DNA of 64,000 bases from CAVVVS01 sp963751355 (GCA_963751355.1 CAVVVS010000074.1:24087-88086); one strand, 5' to 3'; counted from the first letter of the stretch, positions 14,634-24,851 are shown. A program made the numbers and translations. The notes: generated by a model from the letters alone, not told the origin.

Positions 14634-17324
14634 ATGAAAATTATCACTTTTACACTCATAATGATGATCATGAATTTACCTTTGTTTGCTCAAAGAGTAT
14701 TATATAAGTCAAATGATTTTACGATAACTTCGGATAAAGTAATCCAGGGGAAATACGAAGCCTTCGCAAAATCGCGGGATGAAATCAGTTCATCATACAA
14801 AAGTGATTTTAAAGTATTCACACCTGATGTAATTACATTTAAATTCAGCATAAACGGGATAGATAATGAAAGAATGCCGGGACAGGATCATCATTTATTG
14901 ATAAAATCCGGTAACGGTAAATGCATATCTCCCTTATATGTATTTGGTGAAACTAACAAATCGGATACTGCAAATTTTAAGAAGAGCGGTAAGCTTAAAA
15001 AAAATACCGATCTATTGATTCGCTTGGATATGAGACATGTTCTTAATGATATGAATACCAAAGGATATTTTCAAACTTATAACGGGGAGAAAATATATAA
15101 AAAAGATTTCAAAGGAGTTTATATTGCAGGAAGTACTTCACCACTTACCTGGGATTTCAGTTCTCTGATGAATGAACCAAAGTTCAAACTGATTGATAAA
15201 AATGGTGACGGAATTTACGAGTTAAATATACATTTCGACAAAGTCCAATACCCCGGAGCGAGAAAACATAAATGGCTGAGTTGGAAATTAAGTAAAGATA
15301 TTTCCTCCTATCCTTCCTATCATTCACCGGATAAATTAATTGATGCACTTTATAATCATTCTTTAGAGGAAATGCTCCTAAATATTCGTCACGATGGTGC
15401 GTTTATGGCTGGAGCAAAATGGACAGGTGTGTGGACCAGGGATATCAGCTACAGCATTTTTCTCTCCCTTGCTATGGTGAATCCGGATGCTGCCAAAACA
15501 AGTTTAATGGCAAAAGTTAAAAATGACAGAATAATTCAGGATACGGGAACGGGCGGAGCCTGGCCGGTCTCTTCCGATAGACTTGTTTGGTCGCTTGCAG
15601 CATGGGAAGTTTATTTATCAACCGGTGATAAAGATTGGCTGAAAGAAAGCTATAATATTATTAAAAATTCTGTTGATGATGATCTCAATACCGTATTTGA
15701 TGAATCTACCGGCTTGTTTAGCGGCGAATCTTCGTTCCTAGATTGGAGGGAACAAACATACCCAAGATGGATGGATCCTAAAGATATTTATTCTTCGAAG
15801 AATTTAGGGACAAATGCGGTTCATTATCAAGCATTAAAAATCCTTGCAAATATGGCTAAAATTCTTGGTGAACCTTCGGAAAAATATTCAATTGTTGCCG
15901 GAAAAGTAAAAGCAGGTATGAATAAATTATTATGGCTGAAGAATAATGGATATTACGGTCAGTATCTATACGGAAGGAATTATTATTCTCTTTCCCCGAA
16001 ATCCGAAGCACTCGGTGAAGCTTTAAGTGTTTTATCCGGAGTAGCAGGAAATGAAAGAGGAGCGGATGTAATAAAGAATACTCCGGTGACTTCGTACGGC
16101 GTGACATGTATCTATCCGCAAATCCCAAATATTCCGCCTTATCACAATAATGCGGTTTGGCCTTTTGTTGAATCTTATTGGGCATGGGCATCGGCAAAAA
16201 CTGGCAATGCAAAATCTGTAGAAAGTGCACTTGCATCAGTATATAGAGCAGCGGCTCTTTTTGTTACTAATAAGGAAAACATGGTTGCAAGTACCGGCGA
16301 TTATTTGGGAACGGAAATAAATTCAGACAGGCAGTTATGGAGCGTAGCCGGTAATCTCGCATTAATTTACCGTGTAATATTCGGAATAACACTGAATCCG
16401 AACAGCCTCTCCTTCAATCCTTTCATACCCGAAGCCTACAAAGGTGAAAGAACTTTGAATGGTTTTAAGTACAGAAACTCAGTGCTTTCGATTAGCGTTA
16501 AGGGGTATGGCGATAAAATAGAATCTATGACACTTGACGGGAAGAAAATTACAAAGTTTGAGATTCCGGCTGAATTAAATGGGAATCATGATATTATTAT
16601 CTTGATGAATAATAAAATGACTTCCGGCTCCTCAATTAATTCGGCTAAAGATTCTTTTGCTCCCGAAACACCTGCGGTAAAAGTGACGGACCACATTTTA
16701 ATCTGGAAATCAATTAACAATGCAGTTAAATATGTAATATACCGGAACGGAAAGAAAGTCGCTCAGATTAAATACAACTCTTTTAAAGTTAAAAATTCAG
16801 ATGGATATTCAGATTATCAAGTAATGGCGGTAGATAAAAACGGGCTGCAATCTTTTTTGAGTGAGCCTGTCAGCGTTGTTTATAAAGATGGTATCCTCAC
16901 CATGAAAGCAGATGGTAAATATGCTAGTGCACAAAATAAATATTCAGGATACACGGGAAATGGATACATTTTGCTGGATAAAAATAAGTACCCGGAACAG
17001 CAGGTTAAATTTGATGTCGATATAATAAACTCAGGCAAATATAGTATCGATTTTAGATATGCTAACGGCAACGGTCCGATTAATACGGATAATAAATGTG
17101 CAATAAGAACCTTGTTAATAGACGGGCAAACGGCGGGTGCTATAGTTCTCCCACAAAGAGGAGATGACAACTGGACTGATTGGGGTTATACTAATTCAAT
17201 ACTAAAAAGTTTGAAAAAGGGGAAACACACATTTACGCTGGTATTTAAACCTTCGGATAATAATATGAATTATGAAATTAATACTGCACTGCTTGATAGT
17301 ATTAGATTGATAGAGTTAAATTGA
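14634..17324 (+). CDS. Secreted alpha/alpha-barrel glycoside hydrolase with C-terminal CBM
   Basis: 896 aa. Signal peptide MKIITFTLIMMIMNLPLFAQ, then a beta-rich N-terminal region (~20-235), then an (alpha/alpha)6 barrel of the glucoamylase/trehalase/MGH1-like superfamily (~240-640). Barrel signatures include WTRDIS (W267-D270), a GGAWPVSSDRL loop, FLDWREQTYP, and NNAVWPFVESYWAWA. After it come a fibronectin-like linker and a CBM6/35-like beta-sandwich (~770-896, with YTGNGYILLD and FRYANGNGPINTDN). It should hydrolyse an extracellular or periplasmic glycan. The adjacent GH66 gene suggests an alpha-glucan, but the exact family and bond cleaved cannot be set from motifs alone. No T9SS domain is present. 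The GH66 gene starts 40 bases downstream. Confidence 0.78.
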   Translation: MKIITFTLIMMIMNLPLFAQRVLYKSNDFTITSDKVIQGKYEAFAKSRDEISSSYKSDFKVFTPDVITFKFSINGIDNERMPGQDHHLLIKSGNGKCISPLYVFGETNKSDTANFKKSGKLKKNTDLLIRLDMRHVLNDMNTKGYFQTYNGEKIYKKDFKGVYIAGSTSPLTWDFSSLMNEPKFKLIDKNGDGIYELNIHFDKVQYPGARKHKWLSWKLSKDISSYPSYHSPDKLIDALYNHSLEEMLLNIRHDGAFMAGAKWTGVWTRDISYSIFLSLAMVNPDAAKTSLMAKVKNDRIIQDTGTGGAWPVSSDRLVWSLAAWEVYLSTGDKDWLKESYNIIKNSVDDDLNTVFDESTGLFSGESSFLDWREQTYPRWMDPKDIYSSKNLGTNAVHYQALKILANMAKILGEPSEKYSIVAGKVKAGMNKLLWLKNNGYYGQYLYGRNYYSLSPKSEALGEALSVLSGVAGNERGADVIKNTPVTSYGVTCIYPQIPNIPPYHNNAVWPFVESYWAWASAKTGNAKSVESALASVYRAAALFVTNKENMVASTGDYLGTEINSDRQLWSVAGNLALIYRVIFGITLNPNSLSFNPFIPEAYKGERTLNGFKYRNSVLSISVKGYGDKIESMTLDGKKITKFEIPAELNGNHDIIILMNNKMTSGSSINSAKDSFAPETPAVKVTDHILIWKSINNAVKYVIYRNGKKVAQIKYNSFKVKNSDGYSDYQVMAVDKNGLQSFLSEPVSVVYKDGILTMKADGKYASAQNKYSGYTGNGYILLDKNKYPEQQVKFDVDIINSGKYSIDFRYANGNGPINTDNKCAIRTLLIDGQTAGAIVLPQRGDDNWTDWGYTNSILKSLKKGKHTFTLVFKPSDNNMNYEINTALLDSIRLIELN

Positions 17325-17364
17325 ATAAAACAATTTTGAAAATAAATATAATACAGAAATCATC

Positions 17365-19431
17365 TTGAAAAATATATTATTTCTATCAATACTATTTATA
17401 ATTTTCTCACTTCAAAGTTTTGGAAACAGTATTGTTAATACAAATCTAAAAACTCAATCAAGTGTATATATAAAAGACATTCAGACAGACCTTTCCTTGT
17501 ACTCACCTTCTGACACTGTTAGTTTTACTTTAAATTTTAATACTTCATTATCCAATAAACAAATCCGGATTATCTATCTCCACTTGGCAGACACTGTTGG
17601 ACAACGGACTTTAACGGTGAATCAAGTAAACGGAATTACATGGAAATGGAAAACACCGGATCACGATTTTACCGGATATATGGTTGAAGCATTTCTAACG
17701 GATGGTAGTCAAATATTGGATAAAAAGAATATTGCAGTCGATGTATCATCCGACTGGAGTTATTTCCCACGGTACGGGTTCATTTCAAATTATCCATACT
17801 TAACCCGGGATAGTATGAAAGCCGTAGTCTCACGCTTGAACCGTTATCATATTAACGGATTACAATTCTACGATTGGCAGTACAAGCATAACATGCCCTT
17901 AAAAGGTGAGCCCGGGAACGTAGCTGCAACCTGGCCTGATATTGCTAATAGAACAATTTATTTGTCTACCGTTCTGGGATATATAAAAGAGGCTCATCGG
18001 CACAATATGAAAACGATGGCTTATAATCTTTTATACGGTGCCTACAGCAATTCTTATTTAGACGGCGTACAAGACAGCTGGGGATTATACAAGGACAGAT
18101 ATCATCAAAACCGGTATATGTACAGTCTTCCTGCCGGATGGGCATCGGATCTTTACTTCATGAATCCCGGGAATACACAATGGCAGAATTACATCATTTA
18201 TCAGGAATCTAAAGTTTTCAAAGCTCTTCCGTTTGACGGCTGGCATGTTGATCAAGTCGGAGATCCAGGGCAGGTGTATGATTATAATGGTAATAGTGTG
18301 ATTGTAAAGAATGGATTTCTTCCACTGTTAAAAGCGGCAAAGGATTCGTTACGGGTTCCATTGGTTATGAACGCAGTAAACCAGTACGGGCAAGATCAAA
18401 TATCGAAAGCGCCGGTCGATTTTCTTTATTCCGAAGTTTGGCAGCCGAATAATACTTACGCCGATTTATTAAATATTATAAACCATAATACAAATTATTC
18501 GAACGGTAAACTCAGCACTATACTTGCTGCATACATGGACTATAAACTTGCCGACAACCCGGGGACTTTCAGCACACCCGGAGTAATGATGACCGATGCG
18601 GTAATTTTTGCCGGCGGCGGAGCTCATCTCGAACTCGGCGAACATATGCTCTGTAAGGAATATTTTCCAAATAATAATTTGAAAATGAGTGATGAGTTAA
18701 AAGAATCATTAAAATCTTATTATGATTTCTCAGTCGCTTATGAGAACCTTCTCCGCGATAGTTTAAAAGTTGTTTATACCGATATAAAAACTAACGGTCC
18801 GGTGGCACTATCTTCATATCAGCAGCTTGGCACAGTTTGGAAGTTTGCTAAATTAAGAAAGAATGATGTTGTAATTCACCTTATTAATTTAACCGATGCT
18901 ACATCACTTAACTGGAGAGATGATAACGGATCGCAGCCCGAACCTAAAGTAATTTCAGGTATACCGTTAAAAGTTAGTGTCCCTTCCACAGTTTCCGAAG
19001 TGTGGTTTGCCTCTCCCGACACTAACGGTGGTTCACCCATTAAGTTGAGCTTTGAGCAGGATACAACTACTGTTTCATTTACACTTCCTTGCTTGAAATA
19101 CTGGGATATGATTGTCATTCGTTTGAATGATACAACTACCGGAATAGAGTCCGGCAATGTTCAAAAAATTAGGAATTATGATTTAGGTCAGAATTATCCA
19201 AATCCGTTTAACCCTGATACGGTAATTCCGTTTTTTACTAAAAGAGCCGGTAATGTAACGTTGTCGGTATATGATATCCTTGGCAGAAGAATTTATCATA
19301 AATCATTCTACTGTTCGCAGGGCAAAAATAAGATTAATTTCTCCGGTGAATATTTAAATAGCGGAATATATTTTTATCAAATAAGTACCGGGAACTTTGT
19401 ACAAGCAAAAAAAATGTGCCTTTTGAAATAA
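17365..19431 (+). CDS. GH66-family dextranase-like enzyme with T9SS sorting domain
   Basis: 688 aa from a TTG start, chosen because it gives a proper signal peptide, MKNILFLSILFIIFSLQSFG. An N-terminal beta domain (~35-130) precedes the GH66 (beta/alpha)8 barrel (~135-465), with FDGWHVDQVGDPG (probable nucleophile D296) and LYSEVWQ (probable acid/base E357), the order and approximate spacing seen in dextranases and cycloisomaltooligosaccharide glucanotransferases. A C-terminal beta domain follows, then a T9SS type A signal (NYPNPFNPDT... GIYFYQI... KKMCLLK). Expected role is surface-exposed endo-cleavage of alpha-1,6-glucan (dextran). Likely an operon with the preceding hydrolase. Confidence 0.87.
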   Translation: MKNILFLSILFIIFSLQSFGNSIVNTNLKTQSSVYIKDIQTDLSLYSPSDTVSFTLNFNTSLSNKQIRIIYLHLADTVGQRTLTVNQVNGITWKWKTPDHDFTGYMVEAFLTDGSQILDKKNIAVDVSSDWSYFPRYGFISNYPYLTRDSMKAVVSRLNRYHINGLQFYDWQYKHNMPLKGEPGNVAATWPDIANRTIYLSTVLGYIKEAHRHNMKTMAYNLLYGAYSNSYLDGVQDSWGLYKDRYHQNRYMYSLPAGWASDLYFMNPGNTQWQNYIIYQESKVFKALPFDGWHVDQVGDPGQVYDYNGNSVIVKNGFLPLLKAAKDSLRVPLVMNAVNQYGQDQISKAPVDFLYSEVWQPNNTYADLLNIINHNTNYSNGKLSTILAAYMDYKLADNPGTFSTPGVMMTDAVIFAGGGAHLELGEHMLCKEYFPNNNLKMSDELKESLKSYYDFSVAYENLLRDSLKVVYTDIKTNGPVALSSYQQLGTVWKFAKLRKNDVVIHLINLTDATSLNWRDDNGSQPEPKVISGIPLKVSVPSTVSEVWFASPDTNGGSPIKLSFEQDTTTVSFTLPCLKYWDMIVIRLNDTTTGIESGNVQKIRNYDLGQNYPNPFNPDTVIPFFTKRAGNVTLSVYDILGRRIYHKSFYCSQGKNKINFSGEYLNSGIYFYQISTGNFVQAKKMCLLK

Positions 19432-19547
19432 AATTTGCCGACTCGAATTTCCTGTTATCCCGGTTAGTTTGGAAATAGCTCATTACTTATCATTTAAAGT
19501 TATAATGGTGGGTTAGATTTATTTTAAGATTTAGTTTTTAGAAAACG

Positions 19548-21419
19548 ATGAAACATTATCACCTCCTTATTTCCCTTTTACTTTTATTAATTATCCCTTA
19601 TGAGCAATGTTATTCTCAAATGCAGGATTTAAAATTTTTGAATGATCTTCAAGGCAAGATCGTTGCAAAAGCCGGCAACATCGAAATCGACGGTAAAGAA
19701 TTTCTTTTGCGATATGAATTTACCCCGCTTTTCAGAAAACAAATAAAAAGAATGACTGAGTCGCTCAAACTGGAATTCCTTTACTCTTTAATTGCCGAAA
19801 AGTTATGGGCACAACAAGCCCAGGAAATGGGATATGATACTCTTTCTATCATGAAATATGTATCTGATAAGTTTGAAAAAATGTTTGTCCGGGATGAATT
19901 ATATAAACGAGAAGTAAAAGACAAAATAAAGATTTCCGATAAGGAATTAATACAGGGATATGCAAGGTATAATTTGCAACTGGAAGTTAATTATTTATTT
20001 GCAGATAGCAGAGATAACATTGATAAACTTTATGAACTGCTTAAACAGGGAATCCCCTTTGATAGTTTACTTTCCGTAAGACCTGAAGCAAAGGAACAGA
20101 TACAGCCCGAAGAAATTATTTATGGTCAAATGGACGAGTCGATTGAAGATACATTGTACGCTTTGAAGGTTGGAAATTATTCCAAACCTTTATCAACACC
20201 CGACGGATGGTATATTTTCAGATTAACAAATAAACTGCCTCGCAAAATGAATACCGGTAATGAAGATGTAACACAAGCGGTTAAAAAAATAATGTCATAT
20301 AGAAAAGAAGTAAAAATTTATCGAAACTATTTTGAAAAATTTTTTAACCATAAAAAAGTTGAAACCAATGCCGTACTTTTCCGGAGTCTTGCGCGGAAAA
20401 TATCGGATGAACTAACCCGCAAACGAATAGATGATAAAGTAAAAGAATCCGATCCCGTATTTCTTCAAGCCCGGGATGAACTGAAGATAGAACATGAATT
20501 CGGTGCAGATAGCTTGAGCATGCCATATATTCAATTTGATAAGAATCCAAAATCATTAAAAGACTTTTTAAATGACCTTGTCTTTGACGGATTTAGTACA
20601 AAGGAGACAAGTCTAACTGCTATAATGAAGCTGCTGAGTGCCAAAAACCGTACAAATATTGAACACGAATTACTTGCGAGGAAAGGTATTGAGGAAGGAT
20701 TAGATAAACTTCCGTCTGTCCGGCATGATATCCTGATGTGGAAGCAGAATTATTTAGCTCAATTGCTGCGTAATAAATTTCTGGATTCTGCAAAAGTTAG
20801 TGATAAAGAAGTATTCGATTTTTACAAAAGATATAATAAAGATGAATTGTATCCCGAGGAGGTAAATATTGTTGAGGTGCTCAACGATAATCCTAAAATA
20901 ATTGAAAAGATTATGAAGGAAATAAAAGCGGGTGAAAGTATAAAAAAATTAGCTTTTGCGTATACACAACGAACATGGGCAAAAAAGGACAGCGGAAAAT
21001 TCGGGTATTTCCCGGTCGGGATGCACGGAGAAATCGGGAAAATCGCGGCTACACTAAAAGTAGGAGATATCTATGGTCCTTTAAAAGTGCCCGGCGGATA
21101 CTCTATTTTTGAATTAATCGGGAAACGGAAATCCAAAAAGGAACAAGCTCAACCATTCAATAAGGTGAAAGATGATTTAAGAAGTGAACTTCAGTATAAA
21201 AAAGCAAAAAAATCAATTACCAATTATACACTCCACCTTGCACTAAAATATGGAATTGATATAAACACCAAAGTTTTGAGGTCAATTCCCGTTACTCACC
21301 TAAACACATTCGGATTCAGATATCTCGGCTTCGGGGGAAAAATTACAGCCGCACCTTTAATGATGCCTAACGTTGACTGGGTTGAACCATATCTGAAAAA
21401 AAGTTACTTGAACCCATAG
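19548..21419 (+). CDS. Periplasmic parvulin-type peptidyl-prolyl isomerase
   Basis: 623 aa. Signal peptide ending ...CYSQ (residue ~24), then a SurA/PpiD-like helical chaperone segment. A first rotamase-like domain (~145-235) has LKVGNYSKPLSTPDGWYIFRL. A second, better-conserved PpiC domain (~430-540) has SGKFGYFPVGMHGEIGKIAATLKVGDIYGPLKVPGGYSIFEL in its core (described here in pieces: SGKFGYFPVG, LKVGDIYGP, GGYSIFEL). Predicted to assist folding of exported and outer-membrane proteins. Monocistronic, after the dextranase gene. The family is clear; the client proteins are unknown. Confidence 0.85.
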   Translation: MKHYHLLISLLLLLIIPYEQCYSQMQDLKFLNDLQGKIVAKAGNIEIDGKEFLLRYEFTPLFRKQIKRMTESLKLEFLYSLIAEKLWAQQAQEMGYDTLSIMKYVSDKFEKMFVRDELYKREVKDKIKISDKELIQGYARYNLQLEVNYLFADSRDNIDKLYELLKQGIPFDSLLSVRPEAKEQIQPEEIIYGQMDESIEDTLYALKVGNYSKPLSTPDGWYIFRLTNKLPRKMNTGNEDVTQAVKKIMSYRKEVKIYRNYFEKFFNHKKVETNAVLFRSLARKISDELTRKRIDDKVKESDPVFLQARDELKIEHEFGADSLSMPYIQFDKNPKSLKDFLNDLVFDGFSTKETSLTAIMKLLSAKNRTNIEHELLARKGIEEGLDKLPSVRHDILMWKQNYLAQLLRNKFLDSAKVSDKEVFDFYKRYNKDELYPEEVNIVEVLNDNPKIIEKIMKEIKAGESIKKLAFAYTQRTWAKKDSGKFGYFPVGMHGEIGKIAATLKVGDIYGPLKVPGGYSIFELIGKRKSKKEQAQPFNKVKDDLRSELQYKKAKKSITNYTLHLALKYGIDINTKVLRSIPVTHLNTFGFRYLGFGGKITAAPLMMPNVDWVEPYLKKSYLNP

Positions 21420-21610
21420 CATTTTTGCAATTCTTACTGCTGCCTCAGATATAAATGAATGTATAATAATTATTATGCTAGCATTCCACATTTAAAATTC
21501 TTTATATAAAGAGTTGATAAAATAAGTTTAAAGTTGATATAAACTATTATTTTATTTACATTTAAATAAGCTACATGGTAATTGCTTAAATTTTATTGGA
21601 GCAAAATTAA

Positions 21611-22522
21611 ATGAAATTATATTTGTTCATATTCGCTTTAGTAATTTTTAATACTTTTCTGTCTGCTCAAGAGACCTGGCATATCCAAAAAAATCAAATG
21701 AATTTTGCAGTTCTCATTTCAAATTACTCAACATATAATATAGAGAAAGGTAATCTTTCCACTTACGCTCCATATGACGGCAATCTTGACAAGTTACCAT
21801 TAAAAGTTCATTTTGTTGAACCGGTAGATTTCGGAAGCATCACCTTTTCTTATACAAAAACTTCGGATACGCTTTTTACAGCAGGTATCGAATGGCAGGC
21901 ATTAGGGAAAATAAATTATCCCAATACATTTTTGTCCGCAGATTCTTTTCCCATTGCACAAATAAAAACTAATCCTCCTGAATCTATCGAATACTTTTAC
22001 AACAACATCTCAGGACTTGACAGTACTATTTATAAAATAAAAGCAGACTCTGCGTGGAACGTAATGGACTCATTGGACGTTGTAAATAAATTTTCGGCAT
22101 ACCCGTATCGTGTGGGAATTTATTTGTATACACCGGGTGAGGGAATCGTGGATTCTTCGGGGCATTACAGTAATCTAATTGATGCAAAATGGGTCGCGTT
22201 TTTATATTATGATAAATCTACGATAACAGATGTTAATAAAATTAATAATTTACCGGATAAAATTGAACTCACACAAAACTTCCCGAACCCTTTCAATCCT
22301 TCGACTATAATTGAATATAAACTATCGCGTAAAGAACCGGTAACACTTAAAGTTTATGATTTACAGGGAAGATTGGTCAGCACTTTAGTCGACAAGAAGT
22401 ACCAAACTCAGGGCACTCATAAAATAATTTTTTATGCAAAGGATTTATCAAGCGGAGTATATTTTTACAAACTCAGCATTTCAAACAGCACAATTTATAA
22501 GAAGATGATTTTAATGAAATAA
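21611..22522 (+). CDS. T9SS type A sorting domain protein
   Basis: 303 aa. Signal peptide MKLYLFIFALVIFNTFLSAQ, a ~195-residue N-terminal domain of unknown fold (aromatic-rich, with VHFVEPVDFGSITFSY and VGIYLYTPGEG), then a complete C-terminal sorting domain (NFPNPFNPST, LKVYDLQGRLV, GVYFYKL, KKMILMK). Exported across the outer membrane by the type IX system. The mature domain is not one I recognise. TTGGAG lies 9 bases before the ATG. Confidence 0.85.
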   Translation: MKLYLFIFALVIFNTFLSAQETWHIQKNQMNFAVLISNYSTYNIEKGNLSTYAPYDGNLDKLPLKVHFVEPVDFGSITFSYTKTSDTLFTAGIEWQALGKINYPNTFLSADSFPIAQIKTNPPESIEYFYNNISGLDSTIYKIKADSAWNVMDSLDVVNKFSAYPYRVGIYLYTPGEGIVDSSGHYSNLIDAKWVAFLYYDKSTITDVNKINNLPDKIELTQNFPNPFNPSTIIEYKLSRKEPVTLKVYDLQGRLVSTLVDKKYQTQGTHKIIFYAKDLSSGVYFYKLSISNSTIYKKMILMK

Positions 22523-22798
22523 CAAAATTTGCAATCTCGGAATTACATAATTCATTTTTAATCATTCGAAAATATTATGATTGCTTCAAAGGCTCAAAAC
22601 TTTCCCAAAATTTTTATACTAGTTATTTAAAACTTTCTTATATTTTACCATATTGAATTCTGTCTCTCTATAAAAATGAAATGAATAGCTTTGAAGATAT
22701 GAAAATCAATCCTTTTCATTTTAAGATTGCACGTTATTGAAGAAACTGGGATAGATCACCCAAAATATTCAAACTGAACTAATAAAGAGGTGGAAATT

Positions 22799-23344
22799 AT
22801 GGAACAGTGTGTTAATCATCCCGACAGAAAAGCCTATTCAATTTGTCATGGCTGCGGTAAACATTATTGTGAAGATTGTTTAACGGCAGGCAATGAATAT
22901 TATTATTGTAATAATCCCGAATGTCAAAAACTTTTGAGAGGTGAATCCAAACCGGGAATGTTACCGGAAGAAGTAAAATGCCCGAATTGTTCGGCGGAAT
23001 TTAAATTATCAGATAAAGAAAGAATATCGCGTAAAGTTCATTGTCCCGAATGTGAATCATTTATCGATTATACATCCGATCCTCCCACAGTATTTAATCC
23101 TGATAAGTATACGCGGCTGCTTTCCACCATGAATCAGGGAGATATTGCATTGATCAAATCTGTTTTAGAAAATGGGCAGATAGATTATTATGTCAATAAT
23201 GAAAATTTTTCCAGAATAGATCCTTTGATTCAGCCTGCAATATTTTATGTGGCGGAAAACCAGATTGAGCAAGCAAGAGAAGCATTAAAAGATTTTGATG
23301 TCCATATTTTCGGTATCTCTGTTAAAAATGAAGATGAGGAATAA
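22799..23344 (+). CDS. B-box zinc finger / zinc ribbon / DUF2007 protein
   Basis: 181 aa from ATG 22799; GTG at 22790 is in frame but overlaps the AAAGAGG ribosome site. Three modules are visible. Residues 1-~45 form a B-box-like zinc finger with the Cys/His order CVNHP, CHGC, HYCEDC, YYC. Residues ~60-95 form a CPNC...CPEC zinc ribbon. Residues ~105-178 form a DUF2007 domain (LLSTMNQGDIALIKSVLE, FYVAENQIEQAREAL), a ferredoxin-like ACT-related fold thought to act in signalling. Cytosolic, no membrane helices. Binding partner unknown. Confidence 0.8.
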   Translation: MEQCVNHPDRKAYSICHGCGKHYCEDCLTAGNEYYYCNNPECQKLLRGESKPGMLPEEVKCPNCSAEFKLSDKERISRKVHCPECESFIDYTSDPPTVFNPDKYTRLLSTMNQGDIALIKSVLENGQIDYYVNNENFSRIDPLIQPAIFYVAENQIEQAREALKDFDVHIFGISVKNEDEE

Positions 23345-23395
23345 AAATATTCACAGTTTTTCATCACGGTAATATTAAATTAGTTTTTCATCAAA

Positions 23396-23944
23396 ATGGG
23401 GAAAAGAGTATTGACTAAATTATTTAAGATTGTTTATGCCTTGTCCTTCATTTCGTTATTTTATTTCTTGGGGTGTCAAGATGATGAAAATCTTTTGAAT
23501 ACAAATTACGTGGAGCAGCTTGCCGGTAAATGGACGGAAACATTTAACTGGGTTAGTTCGAATTCGATAAACCTATCGGAAAATTCCGAATATACGGGCA
23601 GCATTGAAAAAACATCGACAATCATTTTCTTTGAAAATGAGTTTAGTGTTAAAATTCTCCCGCCGCATAAAATTATTATTATAAACGGAGATTCCGTTTG
23701 GACTGACTATAACAAAGATACTCTCTACACCGGAACATACAAGGTAAACGGTGATACACTTACATTCTTTCCTGTAGGAGAATCCAATCCGCAACACTTC
23801 GGCTTTTCTATGGGAAATAACATTATGAAAATTTCGCAGATGCCGGAAAGAATAGATGATAGTACTTCCGTATTAAAACTATCGGAATTTTTATGGGGAA
23901 ATTGTCTTAACAAACACAGCGGAACTTTTAGAAAGACAGAATAA
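23396..23944 (+). CDS. Putative lipoprotein with lipocalin-like beta domain
   Basis: 182 aa. N-terminal lipoprotein signal with positive residues, a hydrophobic core and lipobox FLGC (Cys at ~27), followed by QDDENLL. The mature part is a beta-rich, lipocalin-like domain of the kind found in many Bacteroidota lipoproteins (LAGKWTETFNW, GTYKVNGDTLTF, HSGTFRKTE at the end). Likely anchored in the outer or inner membrane. Function unknown. The zinc-finger gene ends 51 bases upstream on the same strand. Confidence 0.7.
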   Translation: MGKRVLTKLFKIVYALSFISLFYFLGCQDDENLLNTNYVEQLAGKWTETFNWVSSNSINLSENSEYTGSIEKTSTIIFFENEFSVKILPPHKIIIINGDSVWTDYNKDTLYTGTYKVNGDTLTFFPVGESNPQHFGFSMGNNIMKISQMPERIDDSTSVLKLSEFLWGNCLNKHSGTFRKTE

Positions 23945-23982
23945 ATAACATGATAACTGGATTAATCAATTTTGTAACTAAG

Positions 23983-24069
23983 CGGAAAGGGAGGGATTCG
24001 AACCCTCGGTACCCGTGAAGGTACACACGCTTTCCAGGCGTGCCAGTTAAACCACTCCTGCACCTTTCC
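23983..24069 (-). tRNA. tRNA-Ser (GGA)
   Basis: An 87-nt class II tRNA read on the minus strand. Acceptor GGAAAGG (24069-24063) pairs with CCTTTCC (23990-23984). The anticodon loop CTGGAAA gives GGA. A long variable arm GTACCTTCACGGGTAC precedes the GGGTTCGAATCCC T-arm. CCA is not encoded. Confidence 0.95.
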
Positions 24070-24241
24070 GAATTTAGAAGCGTAAATATAAAAATTTACC
24101 GTTTCTTTAACAAAATATTACGACCAAAAAATAAAGTTAAAAATTTATTTCCTGCAATTGCATAAATTTGTCTGCCGGATTTTTGATAAACAGATAGAAT
24201 TGTTATTTTTACAACCTGTTTAATTATTAAATATTGTTCAC

Positions 24242-24329
24242 GGAGAGATGCCGGAGTGGTTGAACGGGGCGGTCTCGAAAACCGTTGAGCCGCATTGCGG
24301 CTCCGAGAGTTCGAATCTCTCTCTCTCCG
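24242..24329 (+). tRNA. tRNA-Ser (CGA)
   Basis: An 88-nt class II tRNA. Acceptor GGAGAGA (24242-24248) pairs with TCTCTCC (24322-24328), discriminator G. The anticodon loop CTCGAAA gives CGA. The long variable arm GAGCCGCATTGCGGCTC is a strong hairpin. CCA is not encoded. Divergent from the tRNA-Ser(GGA) gene 172 bases away. Confidence 0.95.
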
Positions 24330-24334
24330 CTGCT

Positions 24335-24367
24335 ACCCCTTAAGTTATTATAATTTTAGGGGCTTTT
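24335..24367 (+). terminator. Probable intrinsic terminator after tRNA-Ser (CGA)
   Basis: CCCCT (24336-24340) pairs with AGGGG (24358-24362), extended by A/T pairs in the loop flanks and followed by CTTTTTAT. It starts 6 bases after the tRNA. Confidence 0.6.
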
Positions 24368-24851
24368 TATTTTAAAGTTTTTTCATATCCGGGAAAATGT
24401 TATAAGATTTATTTTGTGGAAACATGATCGAAAAATTAAGACCTATTTATTCAAATTACTTTTTAGAGAATAAACCACTGCTTTTTCTAGCTTCCTATCA
24501 TAAACAAATCCGAACTTCTGCATTAATCTAACTTATCAAAAAAAGTAGTGGATATACTCAATTAAAGGTTTTAAATTATAGCCAAGTCTTAATAGTTATT
24601 AAGACGCACGTTTTATTAATTGTAATTACAGAAATATTTAACAGATATTTTACGGAGTTTGCTAATATCTAAGTGTTATCTGCATTTTGACGGCAAATAA
24701 CTACCGTTTATCGAATAAACATTGTTATTTATGATTTATTTATTTAATTAGTGCATAGTGTTGATATTGATTTTTGACGCTTTTAATTCCTTATATGCGG
24801 AGGGGATTAAATAGAATTTGCCTAATAATATTATTAGGAATAGAGGGAAAC
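24368..24851. other. Intergenic region without recognisable genes
   Basis: About 480 AT-rich bases. The frame of the next gene stays open upstream to a TTG near 24774, but no ribosome site supports that start. No RNA or repeat could be supported. Confidence 0.45.

Noticed and set aside
15856..16236. 126-aa minus-strand frame in the hydrolase gene
   Set aside because: Antisense shadow of a clear coding sequence; no start support.
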